Origin: Xylanibacter caecicola
GTDB lineage: Bacteria; Bacteroidota; Bacteroidia; Bacteroidales; Bacteroidaceae
Assembly (NCBI RefSeq): GCF_013166515.1
Contig: NZ_JABKKJ010000016.1
Span: 1 to 63,519 of the forward strand
DNA: 63,519 bases
Direction: 5' to 3'
Part shown: in pieces, positions 19,397 through 29,069 of the stretch
Numbering within the stretch: position 1 is the first letter of the stretch
Layout of the letters: every line of letters begins with the position of its first letter
Made by a program: the position numbers and the translations under genes
Notes under the pieces: model-generated
Told to the model about the DNA's origin: nothing
What the model saw: the letters and a program-made list of their open reading frames with translations, nothing else
The model's database searches: none

Positions 19397-20644
19397 ATGG
19401 CAACAATAAAACCTTTCAAGGGCATAAGACCGCCAAAGGAATTGGTGGAAAAAGTAGAGTCACGACCATACGACGTACTCAACTCGGAAGAGGCACGCGC
19501 CGAAGCCGGCGACAACGAAATGAGTCTTTATCACATAATCAAGCCTGAAATAGACTTTGAACCGGGTACAAGCGAATATGACCCGAGGGTCTATGAGAAA
19601 GCTGCCGAGAATTTCAGGGAGTTCAAAGAGAACGGATGGCTTGTACAAGATGACAATGAGCATTATTATATATATGCCCAGACTATGAATGGCAAGACAC
19701 AGTACGGACTTGTGGTGGGTGCATACGTAGACGACTACATGACGGGAGCGATAAAGAAACATGAGCTGACACGCCGCGACAAGGAAGAAGACCGCATGAA
19801 GCATGTACGTGTAAACAATGCGAACATAGAGCCGGTGTTCTTTGCATATCCTGACAACGGCGTTTTAGACAGCCTCATAATGCGCTATGCCGCCACAGAG
19901 CCGGAATATGACTTCATCGCCCCGATAGACGGTTTCCGCCACCGGTTCTGGATTATAAGTAATGAAAAAGACATCGAAGTCATAACAGATGAGTTTGCAA
20001 AAATGCCTTCTCTGTATATCGCCGACGGTCATCATCGTTCCGCAGCAGCTGCATTGGTAGGCGCTGAGAAAGCAAAACAAAATCCCGACCACACAGGTAC
20101 AGAGGAATACAACTACTTTATGGCTGTGTGTTTCCAGGCATCGCAACTCACCATTCTTGATTATAACCGTGTGATAAAAGACCTGAACGGCATGTCAAAT
20201 GAGGACTTCATCAATGCACTTGAGAAAAACTTCACCGTAGAAGAAAAAGGATGTGACATATACAAGCCCTGCCGTCTGCACGAATTCTCGATGTATCTTG
20301 ACGGAAAATGGTATTGTCTTACAGCCAAAGACGGCACATACGACAACTCCGACCCTATCGGCGTGCTTGACGTGGACATATCAAGCCGCCTTATACTTGA
20401 TGAAGTTCTGGGAATTAAAGACCTGCGCTCGGACAAGCGCATCGACTTTGTGGGCGGACTGCGCGGACTTGAAGAGTTGAAAAAGCGTGTTGACAGCGGT
20501 GAGATGCGCATGGCTCTGGCTCTTTATCCGGTATCAATGAAACAGATTATGGACATTGCCGACAGTGGAAAGATTATGCCTCCAAAGGCTACTTGGTTTG
20601 AGCCGAAACTGCGTTCCGGACTTGTTATACATGAATTAGGGTAA
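19397..20644 (+). CDS. DUF1015 family protein
   Basis: A 415-aa cytosolic protein of the DUF1015 family, often found with serA/serC in Bacteroidetes and Firmicutes. Family features visible are the N-terminal FKGIRPPKELVEKVESRPYDVL, the central YIADGHHRSAAA (around residue 215) and GLRGLEELKKRVDSGE near the C-terminus. No biochemical role is established. Here the fusion gene 17938-19296 lies between it and serA; the usual cluster would have them adjacent. A YigZ homologue follows after 27 bp. Confidence 0.85.
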   Translation: MATIKPFKGIRPPKELVEKVESRPYDVLNSEEARAEAGDNEMSLYHIIKPEIDFEPGTSEYDPRVYEKAAENFREFKENGWLVQDDNEHYYIYAQTMNGKTQYGLVVGAYVDDYMTGAIKKHELTRRDKEEDRMKHVRVNNANIEPVFFAYPDNGVLDSLIMRYAATEPEYDFIAPIDGFRHRFWIISNEKDIEVITDEFAKMPSLYIADGHHRSAAAALVGAEKAKQNPDHTGTEEYNYFMAVCFQASQLTILDYNRVIKDLNGMSNEDFINALEKNFTVEEKGCDIYKPCRLHEFSMYLDGKWYCLTAKDGTYDNSDPIGVLDVDISSRLILDEVLGIKDLRSDKRIDFVGGLRGLEELKKRVDSGEMRMALALYPVSMKQIMDIADSGKIMPPKATWFEPKLRSGLVIHELG

Positions 20645-20671
20645 ATCCTGATACCTAAAATTTATCAAAAA

Positions 20672-21256
20672 GTGCAGGACAAATACAGGACCATAGCAAA
20701 TACAGGCGAGGGAACTTATACGGAAAAGCGTAGTAAGTTCCTCGCTTTTTCTCACCATGTAGAGACTGTGGACGAGATAAAAGAACTGTTGCAGCAATAT
20801 CGCAAGAAGTATTATGATGCACGTCACGTGTGCTATGCCTACATGCTCGGTCCGGAAAGGACAGAGTTTCGTGCCAATGACGACGGTGAACCGAGCAGCA
20901 CGGCAGGGAAGCCCATATTGGGACAGATAAACAGTGCCGAGCTGACTGATATCCTTGTAGTGGTCGTACGCTATTATGGCGGAGTAAATCTCGGCACCGG
21001 AGGACTTATCGTGGCATACCGCGAGGCTGCCATGCAGGCAATTGCCGCTTCTGAAATAGTTAGCCGAACCGTGGAAGAGGTCATCACATACACGTTTCCA
21101 TACGTAATGATGAATGCCGTAATGAGAATTGTGAAGGAGATGTCGCCGCGCATCGTATCGCAGACATTTGACAATACATGCACCATAAGCCTCGGTATAA
21201 AAAAGTCAGAAGCCGGAATTCTTAGAGAAAAATTAAACAAATTATCCTTTGAATAA
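20672..21256 (+). CDS. YigZ/IMPACT family protein
   Basis: A 194-aa protein starting at a GTG (QDKYRTIANTGEGTYTEKRSKF follows). The N-terminal UPF0029/IMPACT domain is clear from DDGEPSSTAGKPIL and VVVVRYYGGVNLGTGGL. The C-terminal part (about 125-194) corresponds to the DUF1949 ferredoxin-like domain. Homologues have been linked to translation control (IMPACT in eukaryotes), but the bacterial role is undefined. It is 27 bp downstream of the DUF1015 gene and probably co-transcribed. Confidence 0.87.
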   Translation: MQDKYRTIANTGEGTYTEKRSKFLAFSHHVETVDEIKELLQQYRKKYYDARHVCYAYMLGPERTEFRANDDGEPSSTAGKPILGQINSAELTDILVVVVRYYGGVNLGTGGLIVAYREAAMQAIAASEIVSRTVEEVITYTFPYVMMNAVMRIVKEMSPRIVSQTFDNTCTISLGIKKSEAGILREKLNKLSFE

Positions 21257-21287
21257 TTGCATTTGTTCAAAATAAATATTACTTTTG
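21257..21287 (+). promoter_or_regulatory. tRNA-Ser promoter
   Basis: TTG at 21257-21259, a 20-bp spacer and TACTTTTG at 21280-21287, 23 bp before the mature tRNA. It overlaps the end of the preceding gene. Confidence 0.7.
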
Positions 21288-21310
21288 CACTGTCTTTAGA
21301 CAACATAAAA

Positions 21311-21398
21311 GGAAGATTGGCAGAGTGACCGAATGCGCTGGACTCGAAATCCGGTATACCCTCTTCGGGTATCGGGGGTTTGAATCCCTCATCTTCCG
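21311..21398 (+). tRNA. tRNA-Ser(CGA)
   Basis: An 88-nt class II tRNA. The acceptor stem GGAAGAT pairs with ATCTTCC, the anticodon loop is CTCGAAA (anticodon CGA, reading UCG), and a long variable arm TACCCTCTTCGGGTA and the T-loop GGTTTGAATCC are present. The discriminator is G; a complete CCA is not encoded. Confidence 0.95.
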
Positions 21399-21404
21399 CA
21401 AAGG

Positions 21405-21441
21405 AAATCCGATGATTACGAATAGTCATCGGATTTTATTT
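21405..21441 (+). terminator. Terminator of tRNA-Ser
   Basis: AAATCCGATGA pairs perfectly with TCATCGGATTT across a 10-base loop, followed by TATTTTA. Confidence 0.85.
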
Positions 21442-21444
21442 TAA

Positions 21445-21488
21445 AATAGAACCGCACCGTTCAACATTTGGAACGGTGCGGTTCTATT
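21445..21488 (-). terminator. Terminator of nrdG (minus strand)
   Basis: A perfect 18-bp stem, AATAGAACCGCACCGTTC with its complement, 8-base loop, directly past the nrdG stop. On the minus strand it is followed by TTAAAATAAAATCC. It sits next to the tRNA terminator, so the two oppose one another. Confidence 0.85.
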
Positions 21489-21491
21489 TGT

Positions 21492-21959
21492 TCATTTGCT
21501 CCAGAAACGCGATGTTATATCGGCAAAACTGTCATTGGCAACACGCTTGTAAAGCCGCTGGTTGGTATCAGGACTCTTCAGACCGCCGAGATGTTTTATG
21601 TAAGGACCTGTCTTTATATAGTCGAAATCGTTTTTCCTTACAACGCCCGGTATGCGCGCCCTGCCGCTATACCATGCCACCTTGAGCCTCGGATAAGAAC
21701 CATGCAGGTATTCGGCGAGCATGTTTACATATTCCGGTTCCGCATCGCCACCCATAAAGCACACGCATGTTATGTCCGAACCATACCCGTTTATTATGTC
21801 CTCCAGTTCTTCCGTAGTCAGCAATGTTCCAGTATCCTCCCAAAGATACTTGCTGTGACAGCCCGGACAATGGCAGGGACAACCTGAAATATTGACAGAT
21901 AATGTCACCTCATCCGGTATCTCCTGAAACACGATACCGGTGTTTACATATTTCAACAT
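21492..21959 (-). CDS. nrdG: Anaerobic ribonucleotide reductase activating protein (radical SAM)
   Basis: A 155-aa radical-SAM activase that generates the glycyl radical on NrdD under anaerobic conditions. The iron-sulfur cysteines lie in NISGCPCHCPGCHSKY (CxxxCxxC, residues about 26-33), and CFMGGDAEP resembles the SAM-binding GGE-type motif. The length is typical. It lies 40 bp downstream of nrdD on the same strand, forming the usual nrdD-nrdG unit. Confidence 0.93.
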   Translation of the reverse strand: MLKYVNTGIVFQEIPDEVTLSVNISGCPCHCPGCHSKYLWEDTGTLLTTEELEDIINGYGSDITCVCFMGGDAEPEYVNMLAEYLHGSYPRLKVAWYSGRARIPGVVRKNDFDYIKTGPYIKHLGGLKSPDTNQRLYKRVANDSFADITSRFWSK

Positions 21960-21999
21960 GATATATATCGACTGTAATTAAACATCATGCCGACACGGC

Positions 22000-24096
22000 T
22001 TACAAGTCCGCATTGGCATAAAAACGCCTTGCCGCCTCTTGCTGACGCGCGGCAGAGAAGTTGCTGACACGCTTTAAATAACCTATAATACGTGTCATAT
22101 AATCAACGTTCTTGCTCTTACAGTGGGGGCATTCTTTAAGATAGCGCTTGTCGATATATCCGCAATCGTTGCATATGGTGTTGGGAATATTGAACGTAAA
22201 GTAATTACATCCTTCCTTTGCAGCAACCCTGAGCAATTGTCTGTATTGCGCTTTTGACAAGTGTTCCTCGAGATTCATGTGCAATGCGGAACCTCCCGTA
22301 AGATGCTGTATGTATGGCGCACCATGGAGTTTGAACTTCTCTATGATGTCAAGAGAATCGTCCTCTACCACATAGAAATAGCTGTTATAACAGTCACGAG
22401 GTACAAAATATCCGTCTTCCCTGTCCCACTTGGCATGCTTCACACCGACATTCTCTGCGGGAATCATCTCACAATTGAACAATATATCCTTGGTTCTGTA
22501 CAGTTTGTTATACTTCTCGATCAGCCCGAGAATACTTTGCACAAACTTCAAATATTTGGGATTATCCGTTATTTCAAGCCCCATAAACTCCGCAGCCTCC
22601 ACAAGTCCGTTAATTCCTACGGTCAGATACTGGCGTCCTATATTGATATATCCGGCGTCAAACAACGGCAGCATGCCATTCTTCTGCAAATCCTTGAGAT
22701 TTTCATTGTAAGCCATCTGTACCTTATGCACCAAGTCTATGACATCACACAAGAACGTCTCATAATCCATTTTGTTATTTACGGCATACTGTATGCAGCG
22801 GTTCAAGTTGATTGTAAGCACACTCTTCGAACCTGTAGAGACACCGCCCGCACCAAGCGTATAGCTGAAACCGTTGTCCTGTATCTCGTTTCTGAGACGA
22901 CAACACGAACTGAGAGAATCGGCATTGTCACTCATATATGTAAAGAACGAATGTCCCTCGGAATACATCTCGGCAGCAAAGTCGCCCCATTCCTTGTCTA
23001 TCACATCTCCATTCTCTGTAAGAAGAGCCATTGTCTCGACAGGGAATGTAAGCACAGTCTTCGTTCTCTCCTTGTTAAACCATTTCATGAAACGCTTCTG
23101 AAGCCAGCTCAGTCCGTTCCAGTCCGGCTTGCTTCCATCCGGAAAATAGAACTCTCCGAAAAGGCTTTCAAAATACGGGCGGTCGTAATAAGCAATGTTC
23201 CAGAACACCGCCTGGTAATTACGTGCTCCCGTAGGTTGGTTTATAGAATATACAATCTGCTCGAAACAGTCGGTTATCATCTTGTCTATCGTCCGGTGTT
23301 TCAACGACATATCAACCACCTTGTCTGCTTCTTTCCAATACTCCTTTCCGTACTCCATACCAAGAAAGTAGTTCAGGTACATCAGGAATTCAGGTGTCGC
23401 GCATGCACCGCTCAACATGCTTGATACCATGAAGACCATGTTTACAAATCCGCCGCAGAATGATTTCAGGTTTGTAGGAGCAGTAGAATTGCCGCCAATG
23501 GATGTTGTTCCACCAATAAGCCACGGATACATGGTTATCGAAGCACAATAATTTGCAAGACTTGTCTCGTCATTCTTATATATAAAATGATGTGTAAGCA
23601 AGTCCACATACTTGTCCGCCAGTTCTTTTCCATACATCTTTCTAATGCGGTCTGTCAGAAGCCTGCGGTTCAGACGAATGAAGCTCGACTTTGGAAGCTC
23701 ACCTATCAAAGTTGCAATATTCTTATGTTCCACATTAGCATTGGCATCATATTTCGAACCTGTAGCCGCATTGCTCGCAACACAATAGTCTGCCAAAAAG
23801 TTCAACTTCTCCATTGTCTCGCGATCTTCGGTATGGCGCTGACGATACAGCATAAAGCTCTTTGCCACCTTATAATAGCCCTCTTTCATCAGAGCTTCCT
23901 CGACTTCATTCTGTATATCCTCTACCTTTATACCCTCATACATATTCAAATGACTGAGTATCTGCGATATACGTCCGAGATCAACAGGCTCGTCTACTGA
24001 ATTGAAAGCCTTTATTATGGCATTCATAATCTTGTCAAGACTAAAGCGCTCCACTACTCCATCGCGCTTTGTAATAGTAAAGTTTTTTATTTCCAT
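22000..24096 (-). CDS. nrdD: Anaerobic ribonucleoside-triphosphate reductase (class III)
   Basis: A 698-aa glycyl-radical enzyme reducing NTPs to dNTPs without oxygen. The N-terminal ATP-cone covers about residues 5-95 (ITKRDGVVERFSLDKIMNAI). Near the C-terminus a zinc site CNDCGYIDKRYLKECPHCK is followed by the glycyl-radical segment RIIGYLKRVSNFS, with Gly672 the likely radical residue. Catalytic-barrel features are intact. It is transcribed with nrdG from the promoter at 24213-24220. This supports an anaerobic lifestyle. Confidence 0.95.
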   Translation of the reverse strand: MEIKNFTITKRDGVVERFSLDKIMNAIIKAFNSVDEPVDLGRISQILSHLNMYEGIKVEDIQNEVEEALMKEGYYKVAKSFMLYRQRHTEDRETMEKLNFLADYCVASNAATGSKYDANANVEHKNIATLIGELPKSSFIRLNRRLLTDRIRKMYGKELADKYVDLLTHHFIYKNDETSLANYCASITMYPWLIGGTTSIGGNSTAPTNLKSFCGGFVNMVFMVSSMLSGACATPEFLMYLNYFLGMEYGKEYWKEADKVVDMSLKHRTIDKMITDCFEQIVYSINQPTGARNYQAVFWNIAYYDRPYFESLFGEFYFPDGSKPDWNGLSWLQKRFMKWFNKERTKTVLTFPVETMALLTENGDVIDKEWGDFAAEMYSEGHSFFTYMSDNADSLSSCCRLRNEIQDNGFSYTLGAGGVSTGSKSVLTINLNRCIQYAVNNKMDYETFLCDVIDLVHKVQMAYNENLKDLQKNGMLPLFDAGYINIGRQYLTVGINGLVEAAEFMGLEITDNPKYLKFVQSILGLIEKYNKLYRTKDILFNCEMIPAENVGVKHAKWDREDGYFVPRDCYNSYFYVVEDDSLDIIEKFKLHGAPYIQHLTGGSALHMNLEEHLSKAQYRQLLRVAAKEGCNYFTFNIPNTICNDCGYIDKRYLKECPHCKSKNVDYMTRIIGYLKRVSNFSAARQQEAARRFYANADL

Positions 24097-24136
24097 GATG
24101 CTCTTTTTGGGAAATTTTCAAGCTTTCAATCGTCAA

Positions 24137-24160
24137 AAAGTTTTCTATTTTGAAAACTTT
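24137..24160 (-). promoter_or_regulatory. Inverted repeat in the nrdD leader
   Basis: AAAGTTTTC and GAAAACTTT flank TATTTT, a perfect 9-bp dyad between the nrdD -7 box and ATG. It could be an operator or an RNA hairpin in the leader; no known NrdR-box match is claimed. Confidence 0.4.
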
Positions 24161-24212
24161 ATCCGGATTACAGCCTGTAAAGGTTTTCCGATTTGTCTAA
24201 TATTATCGGTTA

Positions 24213-24220
24213 CAAAGGTA
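24213..24220 (-). promoter_or_regulatory. -7 box of the nrdDG promoter
   Basis: The minus strand reads TACCTTTG, a consensus match, 117 bp before the nrdD ATG. The long leader contains the dyad at 24137-24160. Confidence 0.6.
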
Positions 24221-24283
24221 GCATAAAAATTAAAACTTCATGCCACTTACATATAAAAAATTATCGAAAAAGTGAAAGGTAAC

Positions 24284-25240
24284 CTACAACTTGACCGAGG
24301 AAATATCGACAAGATTATTCACGATTGCATATATTGTCAATCCTGCCGGACTGTGTATCTGCAACTTGCGTGCAATATTACGCCGATGTGTAATGACCGT
24401 ATTTACGGAAATAAAAAGATGATCGGCAATCTCCTTATTTGTCATCCCTTGCACTAGAGCTACAACAACATCCTTTTCACGATCGCTCAACGCCTCGCCC
24501 CCATCTTTATTCCGGCTTATCATACGCGATATTTTCGCAGAGACATCGTTTTTCTTAAACTTGTTCTCAAGATTACGTATCACTGGAATAAACATCTCGT
24601 CTTCTATTCTTGCATGCTGTTTCAGCCATTCCTCGTTACTATAAAGGTCGTGAAGAGTAGCTATAAGCTGGTTGTTCCTGTGCGAATCGCTCGGCAGATA
24701 TTTTATTATAATATTCTTCAATTCTCTCAGTTTCATGTCTATCTGATCATGATGTTTCGAGAAAGTATCTATATCATAACTATCGTCAACCTTCCGGTTA
24801 AGCAGTCCTTCCACATACGGAAACACGTGCTGCTCCTCATACTCCATGTGCACACGAACCTCATCGGCAAACTCGTCATACAAGCGGAGTATCAACCGGG
24901 CAAGATTATCGCTATCGTCCAGTGCCTCTTTCAGCTCACGCCGTATGAAAGGAAGTTCAAAATTAAGGTAATACTCATGAGATGCTTCAAGATAATGAAG
25001 CAGTGTGGAAATGGAGAGACGGTCGTTATCGTTAACAGGAGCGTTACCGTTCATAGAGAAATTAACCACGGCAAGAAAGGTGCATGTATCAACGTTCTGC
25101 TCCTCGCAAACTTCTCTTACAGTCTTGTCTCCAAAACCCAGGTTGATGCCAAAACGTCCCAAGCTCTGCAACATGTCATAATTGTCCGCGATAAGAGATA
25201 TCATCCTGTCGTCGGCTTCATATATCTTATTATTCTTCAT
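24284..25240 (-). CDS. RIC-like/hemerythrin domain fused to a LuxR-type DNA-binding domain (probable NO/redox-responsive regulator)
   Basis: A 318-aa protein with three recognisable parts. Residues about 10-65 (DRMISLIADNYDMLQSLGRF ... VREVCEEQNVD) resemble DUF542/ScdA_N of RIC (YtfE/ScdA) di-iron repair proteins. Residues about 80-225 form a hemerythrin-like helical bundle with candidate iron ligands in LEASHEYY, HMEYEEQHVFP, FSKHHDQID and LKQHARIEDEMFIP. Residues about 250-318 are a LuxR/GerE helix-turn-helix (LSDREKDVVVALVQGMTNKE; SVNTVITHRRNIARKL). RIC proteins act on iron centres damaged by nitric oxide or peroxide, so the fusion suggests a one-component sensor whose di-iron site controls DNA binding. 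The target is unknown; nrdDG is adjacent. There is no response-regulator receiver domain. Confidence 0.78.
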   Translation of the reverse strand: MKNNKIYEADDRMISLIADNYDMLQSLGRFGINLGFGDKTVREVCEEQNVDTCTFLAVVNFSMNGNAPVNDNDRLSISTLLHYLEASHEYYLNFELPFIRRELKEALDDSDNLARLILRLYDEFADEVRVHMEYEEQHVFPYVEGLLNRKVDDSYDIDTFSKHHDQIDMKLRELKNIIIKYLPSDSHRNNQLIATLHDLYSNEEWLKQHARIEDEMFIPVIRNLENKFKKNDVSAKISRMISRNKDGGEALSDREKDVVVALVQGMTNKEIADHLFISVNTVITHRRNIARKLQIHSPAGLTIYAIVNNLVDISSVKL

Positions 25241-25360
25241 CCCTCACACCTTAATTATATATATATAAATACAGCTATAGAATGTACAAATGCACAAGCA
25301 GCACACACCGTACAAAGTAACGAATTTTATCTCAATCCTGCAACTGCCGCCTTGTCTTTA

Positions 25361-26388
25361 TCATATCTCTATCGTATATCCTATGCCGACATCAAACGTC
25401 TTCTCCGTCTTCATCCCACAAAAACGGCGGTGTCCGTACTCTACCTTCAGCACCAAATTACGCAATGGAGATATATTTGCACCAAGTGTCATTTTGTTCC
25501 TTGACTCTACTTCAAACACACCGTCATAACGAACAAAAGGCAACAGAATCACACCCTTTTCATGAAATCCCGTGAGTACTGCAAAGTCATACCCTACTTC
25601 CATGCCAACCGACTTGACTCCACAATCGGTACAATAAACAGCCGAACCGTCGGCTATCCATCCGTTTTTACGGAAATCAAAATCCACGACACCAAAGAAA
25701 ACACCGTCTGTTCCAATAAACTCACCTGCCCTACATCGTCTTACCATGCCACATGAAGACTTGCCCCAATAGCCTCCGGCACCTATACGCAACCCATCGA
25801 CAACATCTGTAAAATCGTTTCTGAAAGCGACACCGAGTGCACACGAACGGTTAATCGGAAAGTCAAGACACGAAATCATGGAAGCTTCGTAACGCCAGTT
25901 GCCGACAGCGCCCCATACCGCAAGTCCCGTTTCGTGCCACGACATAGGCAGAACGCCAGACTCACTTTCCGGATCGTAAATGGTAAGTGCAGGTCCTCCA
26001 CTATTTGTAATCCCCACCGGAATATCCAAGATACCACCTTTCACATTCAGTTTTTCATCAAAAGCCTTATTGACATACAACATGTTTGTTGAAAACATAT
26101 CCTTGAACGAACCGCACCATGCACCGTCTTCATAAAAACGCTCATATTCAAAGTCTGCCGACAGAGACCAACCTTTACCCAAACGTAGGAGTCCAGACAA
26201 CTCTATATGCGGAAAATCAAAAACCGTACGGTTATCACCATAATAATTATGTCCGCAATTGGTCTCAAACGAAACTTCGCCTTCAAATATTGCCGAAGTA
26301 TCCGTTCCGTCATCATCAGCACGGGCAATGCTTGCCCCACACACAAGCAGCAACAATGCTGCAACCATCGTTTTCCTTAAATTCATAA
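25361..26388 (-). CDS. Probable outer-membrane beta-barrel (porin-like) protein
   Basis: About 342 aa from the ATG at 26388 (MNLRKTMVAALLLLVCGASI, a clear signal peptide); the frame is open to 26458, but the extra N-terminus is not signal-like. The mature sequence shows repeated amphipathic strands with aromatic girdles (GWSLSADFEYERFY; LVLKVEYGHRRF) and ends in a strand GIGYTIEI, as for outer-membrane barrels. Several cysteines (for example YCTDCG) are unusual for such proteins. No specific family is recognised. It precedes the hemerythrin-LuxR gene on the same strand with a 120-bp gap. Confidence 0.6.
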
Positions 26389-26645
26389 CATCCGTATAAT
26401 CAAATAAGAGCCACGCCCCGCTCTTCACAGCATCCTCCAAATTCATATATCGCATCATTCCCGGAATTTCGGGTTATGTCCTCAGCCGCCTTTCAAGACG
26501 TAAAGAAAATAATATCCGTCATCAATATCACATTTCAACGGTGCAAAATAACAAAATATATCCCGGAGATGCAATCACAAAAAATAGGTATTTTTTCGCG
26601 AACCACCATACAGACAATACCTATTCCACATCATGCAGAAAACCG

Positions 26646-26681
26646 AAAGGTGTCGGAACACAGATTTGTCCCGACACCTTT
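26646..26681 (-). terminator. Terminator of rny
   Basis: AAAGGTGTCGG pairs perfectly with CCGACACCTTT (14-base loop), and the minus strand continues GGTTTTCTGC. It lies 44 bp past the rny stop. The 336-bp gap 26389-26724 otherwise shows no gene. Confidence 0.75.
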
Positions 26682-26724
26682 TAGTGATTTTACAGTCCGT
26701 CATGAGGCTGCAATATACCTGTTT

Positions 26725-28260
26725 TTATTTAGCGTATGCCACCGAACGGGTCTCACGTATAACCGTTATCTTAACCTGTCCGGGATATGTCATCTCGTTC
26801 TGTATCTTCGTTGCAATCTCTCCGGAAAGCGCCTCTGTCTCCTTATCGTCCATCTTGTCTGCACCGACAATTACACGCAATTCACGACCTGCCTGTATTG
26901 CGAAGGTCTTGGTAACGCCGGGATAACTCATGGCTATTGCCTCAAGGTCGTTAAGACGTTTGATATAAGCCTCTACTATCTCACGACGGGCACCGGGACG
27001 AGCACCGCTTATGGCATCGCATATCTGAACAATCGGTGCGAGCAACGTGTTCATCTCCATTTCATCGTGGTGAGCACCGATTGCATTGCATATATCTGCT
27101 TTCTCCTTATACTTCTCGGCAATCTTCGCTCCATACAATGCGTGAGGCAGTTCACTCTCCTCATCAGGCACCTTACCGATATCATGCAGCAGTCCGGCAC
27201 GCTTCGCCTTCTTTGGATTCAAGCCCAGTTCCGAAGCCATGACAGCACACAGGTTTGCCGTTTCGCGTGCATGTTGCAACAGGTTCTGTCCGTAACTTGA
27301 ACGGTATTTCATCTTACCTATTATGCGTACAAGTTCGGGATGAAGTCCGTGTATGCCAAGGTCTATCGCCGTGCGTTTGCCCGTCTCTATTACTTCATTG
27401 TCGAGCTGCTTCTTGACTTTAGCCACAACTTCCTCTATACGCGCAGGATGTATGCGCCCGTCGGCTACGAGCTGATGCAGAGCAAGACGGCACACCTCTC
27501 TTCTTATGGGGTCGAAAGCTGAAATAACGATTGCCTCCGGCGTATCGTCCACAACGATTTCCACTCCGGTGGCAGCCTCAAGGGCACGTATGTTGCGTCC
27601 CTCACGACCGATGATACGCCCCTTGACCTCGTCGTTGTCGATATGGAACACGCTGACAGAATTTTCTATCGCCGTTTCCGTTGCCACACGCTGTATGGTC
27701 TGTATAACGATTTTCTTTGCCTGGGAGTTGGCATTAAGCTTTGCCTCATCCATTATTTCGTTTATATATCCGGCGGCATTTGTGCGTGCCTCGTCTTTCA
27801 GACTTTCCACAAGACGGTTCTTTGCTTCTTCAGCACTAAGCCCCGAAAGTTCCTCCAACTTGGCACGTTCCTGCAGCTGCATTTTGTCAAGCTCTTCCTG
27901 CTTTACCTGCAACAGCTTCTTCTCATTGTCTATACGCTGCTGCTGCTGATCCACTTCCTGCTTTTTTCTGCCGAGTTCTTCCTGACGCTGATTGAGCGAA
28001 ATCTCGCGCTGCTTCAGCCGGTTCTCACCCTGCTGTATCTTCTGGTTACGCGCATGTACCTCTTTTTCAAGTTCAGCCTTCTTGTTAAGGAATTTCTCCT
28101 TTACCTCAAGCAATTTCTTTTCTTTCAACACTTCCGCTTCCTTATCGGCGGCTGCTATCAGCTCATTGTATTTTCCTTTTATGACATAACGGAAAATAAC
28201 ATATCCGCATATTCCCCCTACAACAAGGGCTACAACTGCGGCTATAACACATTCTATCAT
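26725..28260 (-). CDS. rny: Ribonuclease Y
   Basis: A 511-aa membrane-anchored endoribonuclease that starts mRNA decay. It has an N-terminal transmembrane helix ([20 protein letters not shown]), a long coiled coil (about residues 30-190, rich in [13 protein letters not shown] and [13 protein letters not shown]), a KH domain with [15 protein letters not shown] (about 210-225), and an HD domain with [12 protein letters not shown] plus [10 protein letters not shown]. It lacks nothing for the family. It follows zapA on the same strand with a 73-bp gap, a common Bacteroidetes order. Confidence 0.95.
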   Translation of the reverse strand: MIECVIAAVVALVVGGICGYVIFRYVIKGKYNELIAAADKEAEVLKEKKLLEVKEKFLNKKAELEKEVHARNQKIQQGENRLKQREISLNQRQEELGRKKQEVDQQQQRIDNEKKLLQVKQEELDKMQLQERAKLEELSGLSAEEAKNRLVESLKDEARTNAAGYINEIMDEAKLNANSQAKKIVIQTIQRVATETAIENSVSVFHIDNDEVKGRIIGREGRNIRALEAATGVEIVVDDTPEAIVISAFDPIRREVCRLALHQLVADGRIHPARIEEVVAKVKKQLDNEVIETGKRTAIDLGIHGLHPELVRIIGKMKYRSSYGQNLLQHARETANLCAVMASELGLNPKKAKRAGLLHDIGKVPDEESELPHALYGAKIAEKYKEKADICNAIGAHHDEMEMNTLLAPIVQICDAISGARPGARREIVEAYIKRLNDLEAIAMSYPGVTKTFAIQAGRELRVIVGADKMDDKETEALSGEIATKIQNEMTYPGQVKITVIRETRSVAYAK

Positions 28261-28333
28261 TTGTTTTTAAGTTTATATAATTAAAAATATTCTCACTTCA
28301 AGACACTACTCTGCCTACGGCTCCGCGACAACA

Positions 28334-28645
28334 TCACGGCTCCAGGGCTTTTTCTATCTCCGCAGTGATTTTGGCGAGAATATCATTATAGGGACCGACA
28401 TCGTTCCGCATCTTGTCCTTTTCAAACTTCAGCGCGATATCTATCATTGCCATATACAATATCTCTTTATCGCTTTTGCGCCCCTTATAAACACCGGCGT
28501 ATGTGTTCACCGTACTGCTTATAAGTTTCGCCGCCTCACGATAAAAATACTCATCCTCGCGCAAAACCTTAACGGGGATGTCCGTATCGTATACGTGCAA
28601 TCTTATATGTAATTTATCATTCTCTTCCATCATCGCCACGGTCAC
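28334..28645 (-). CDS. zapA: Cell division protein ZapA
   Basis: A 103-aa FtsZ-ring stabilising protein. The N-terminal beta-hairpin segment LHIRLHVYDTDIPVKV and the C-terminal helix (LYMAMIDIALKFEKDKMRND) fit ZapA. Its GTG at 28645 overlaps the stop of the upstream gene by 4 bases (GTGA), suggesting translational coupling, but the ATGs at 28633/28630 (MMEENDKLH) fit the family start as well. It probably acts with the upstream coiled-coil protein. Confidence 0.85.
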   Translation of the reverse strand: MTVAMMEENDKLHIRLHVYDTDIPVKVLREDEYFYREAAKLISSTVNTYAGVYKGRKSDKEILYMAMIDIALKFEKDKMRNDVGPYNDILAKITAEIEKALEP

Positions 28646-28935
28646 TTTTCACTCAGCAGCGTAATACATTTGTTCACGTCTCTTATCAGTCCGGAAAGCC
28701 GGCGTTTTGCGGCGTCCATGTCACCGTCGGTAATCTCCAGCATCCTCGCCATTTTGAGACTTTCGTAGTCTTTCTGCGCCTGCGCCAACTGCAACCGGAG
28801 CCTCTCTATCTCCTTATCGCGCTCGTCCACCATGGCATACAGGTCATCGTTCTCCTTCCTTACCTGCTTGTAATGGAGAATCATCTGCCTTACACGCGTA
28901 GTGAACAGCGTCAGTTGTTTGTTGTCATCAGCCAT
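28642..28935 (-). CDS. Small coiled-coil protein upstream of zapA (possible ZapB-like partner)
   Basis: Starting at the ATG at 28935 (MADDNKQLTLFTTRVRQMIL), it has 97 aa; an open reading extends to 28995 but would run over the -7 box at 28954-28961. Residues about 20-65 are a heptad-rich coiled coil (KENDDLYAMVDERDKEIERL). Position and size suggest a ZapB-like or other division factor paired with ZapA, but I see no diagnostic motif, so this is inference from context. Confidence 0.7.
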   Translation of the reverse strand: MADDNKQLTLFTTRVRQMILHYKQVRKENDDLYAMVDERDKEIERLRLQLAQAQKDYESLKMARMLEITDGDMDAAKRRLSGLIRDVNKCITLLSEK

Positions 28936-28953
28936 CAAATTACTTTTTGCCGA

Positions 28954-28961
28954 CAAATTTA
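28954..28961 (-). promoter_or_regulatory. -7 box of the zapA operon
   Basis: The minus strand reads TAAATTTG, 18 bp upstream of the ATG at 28935. It supports that start over the upstream in-frame one. Confidence 0.55.
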
Positions 28962-29069
28962 CTAAATTTAAACGAGAACACAAAAGATTAGTCAAAGTTT
29001 ATTAACATACACATCTATATTAGACCTGCAACATCATGCCACGCGACACCTTACCGATGAAAATCCAAG

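Noticed and set aside
22261..23424. 387-codon plus-strand frame opposite nrdD
   Set aside because: Composition is that of an antisense frame, and nrdD is intact on the other strand.
28261..28333. 6S RNA gene between zapA and rny
   Set aside because: The gap is only 73 bp, too short for a roughly 180-nt 6S RNA, and no matching fold is seen.
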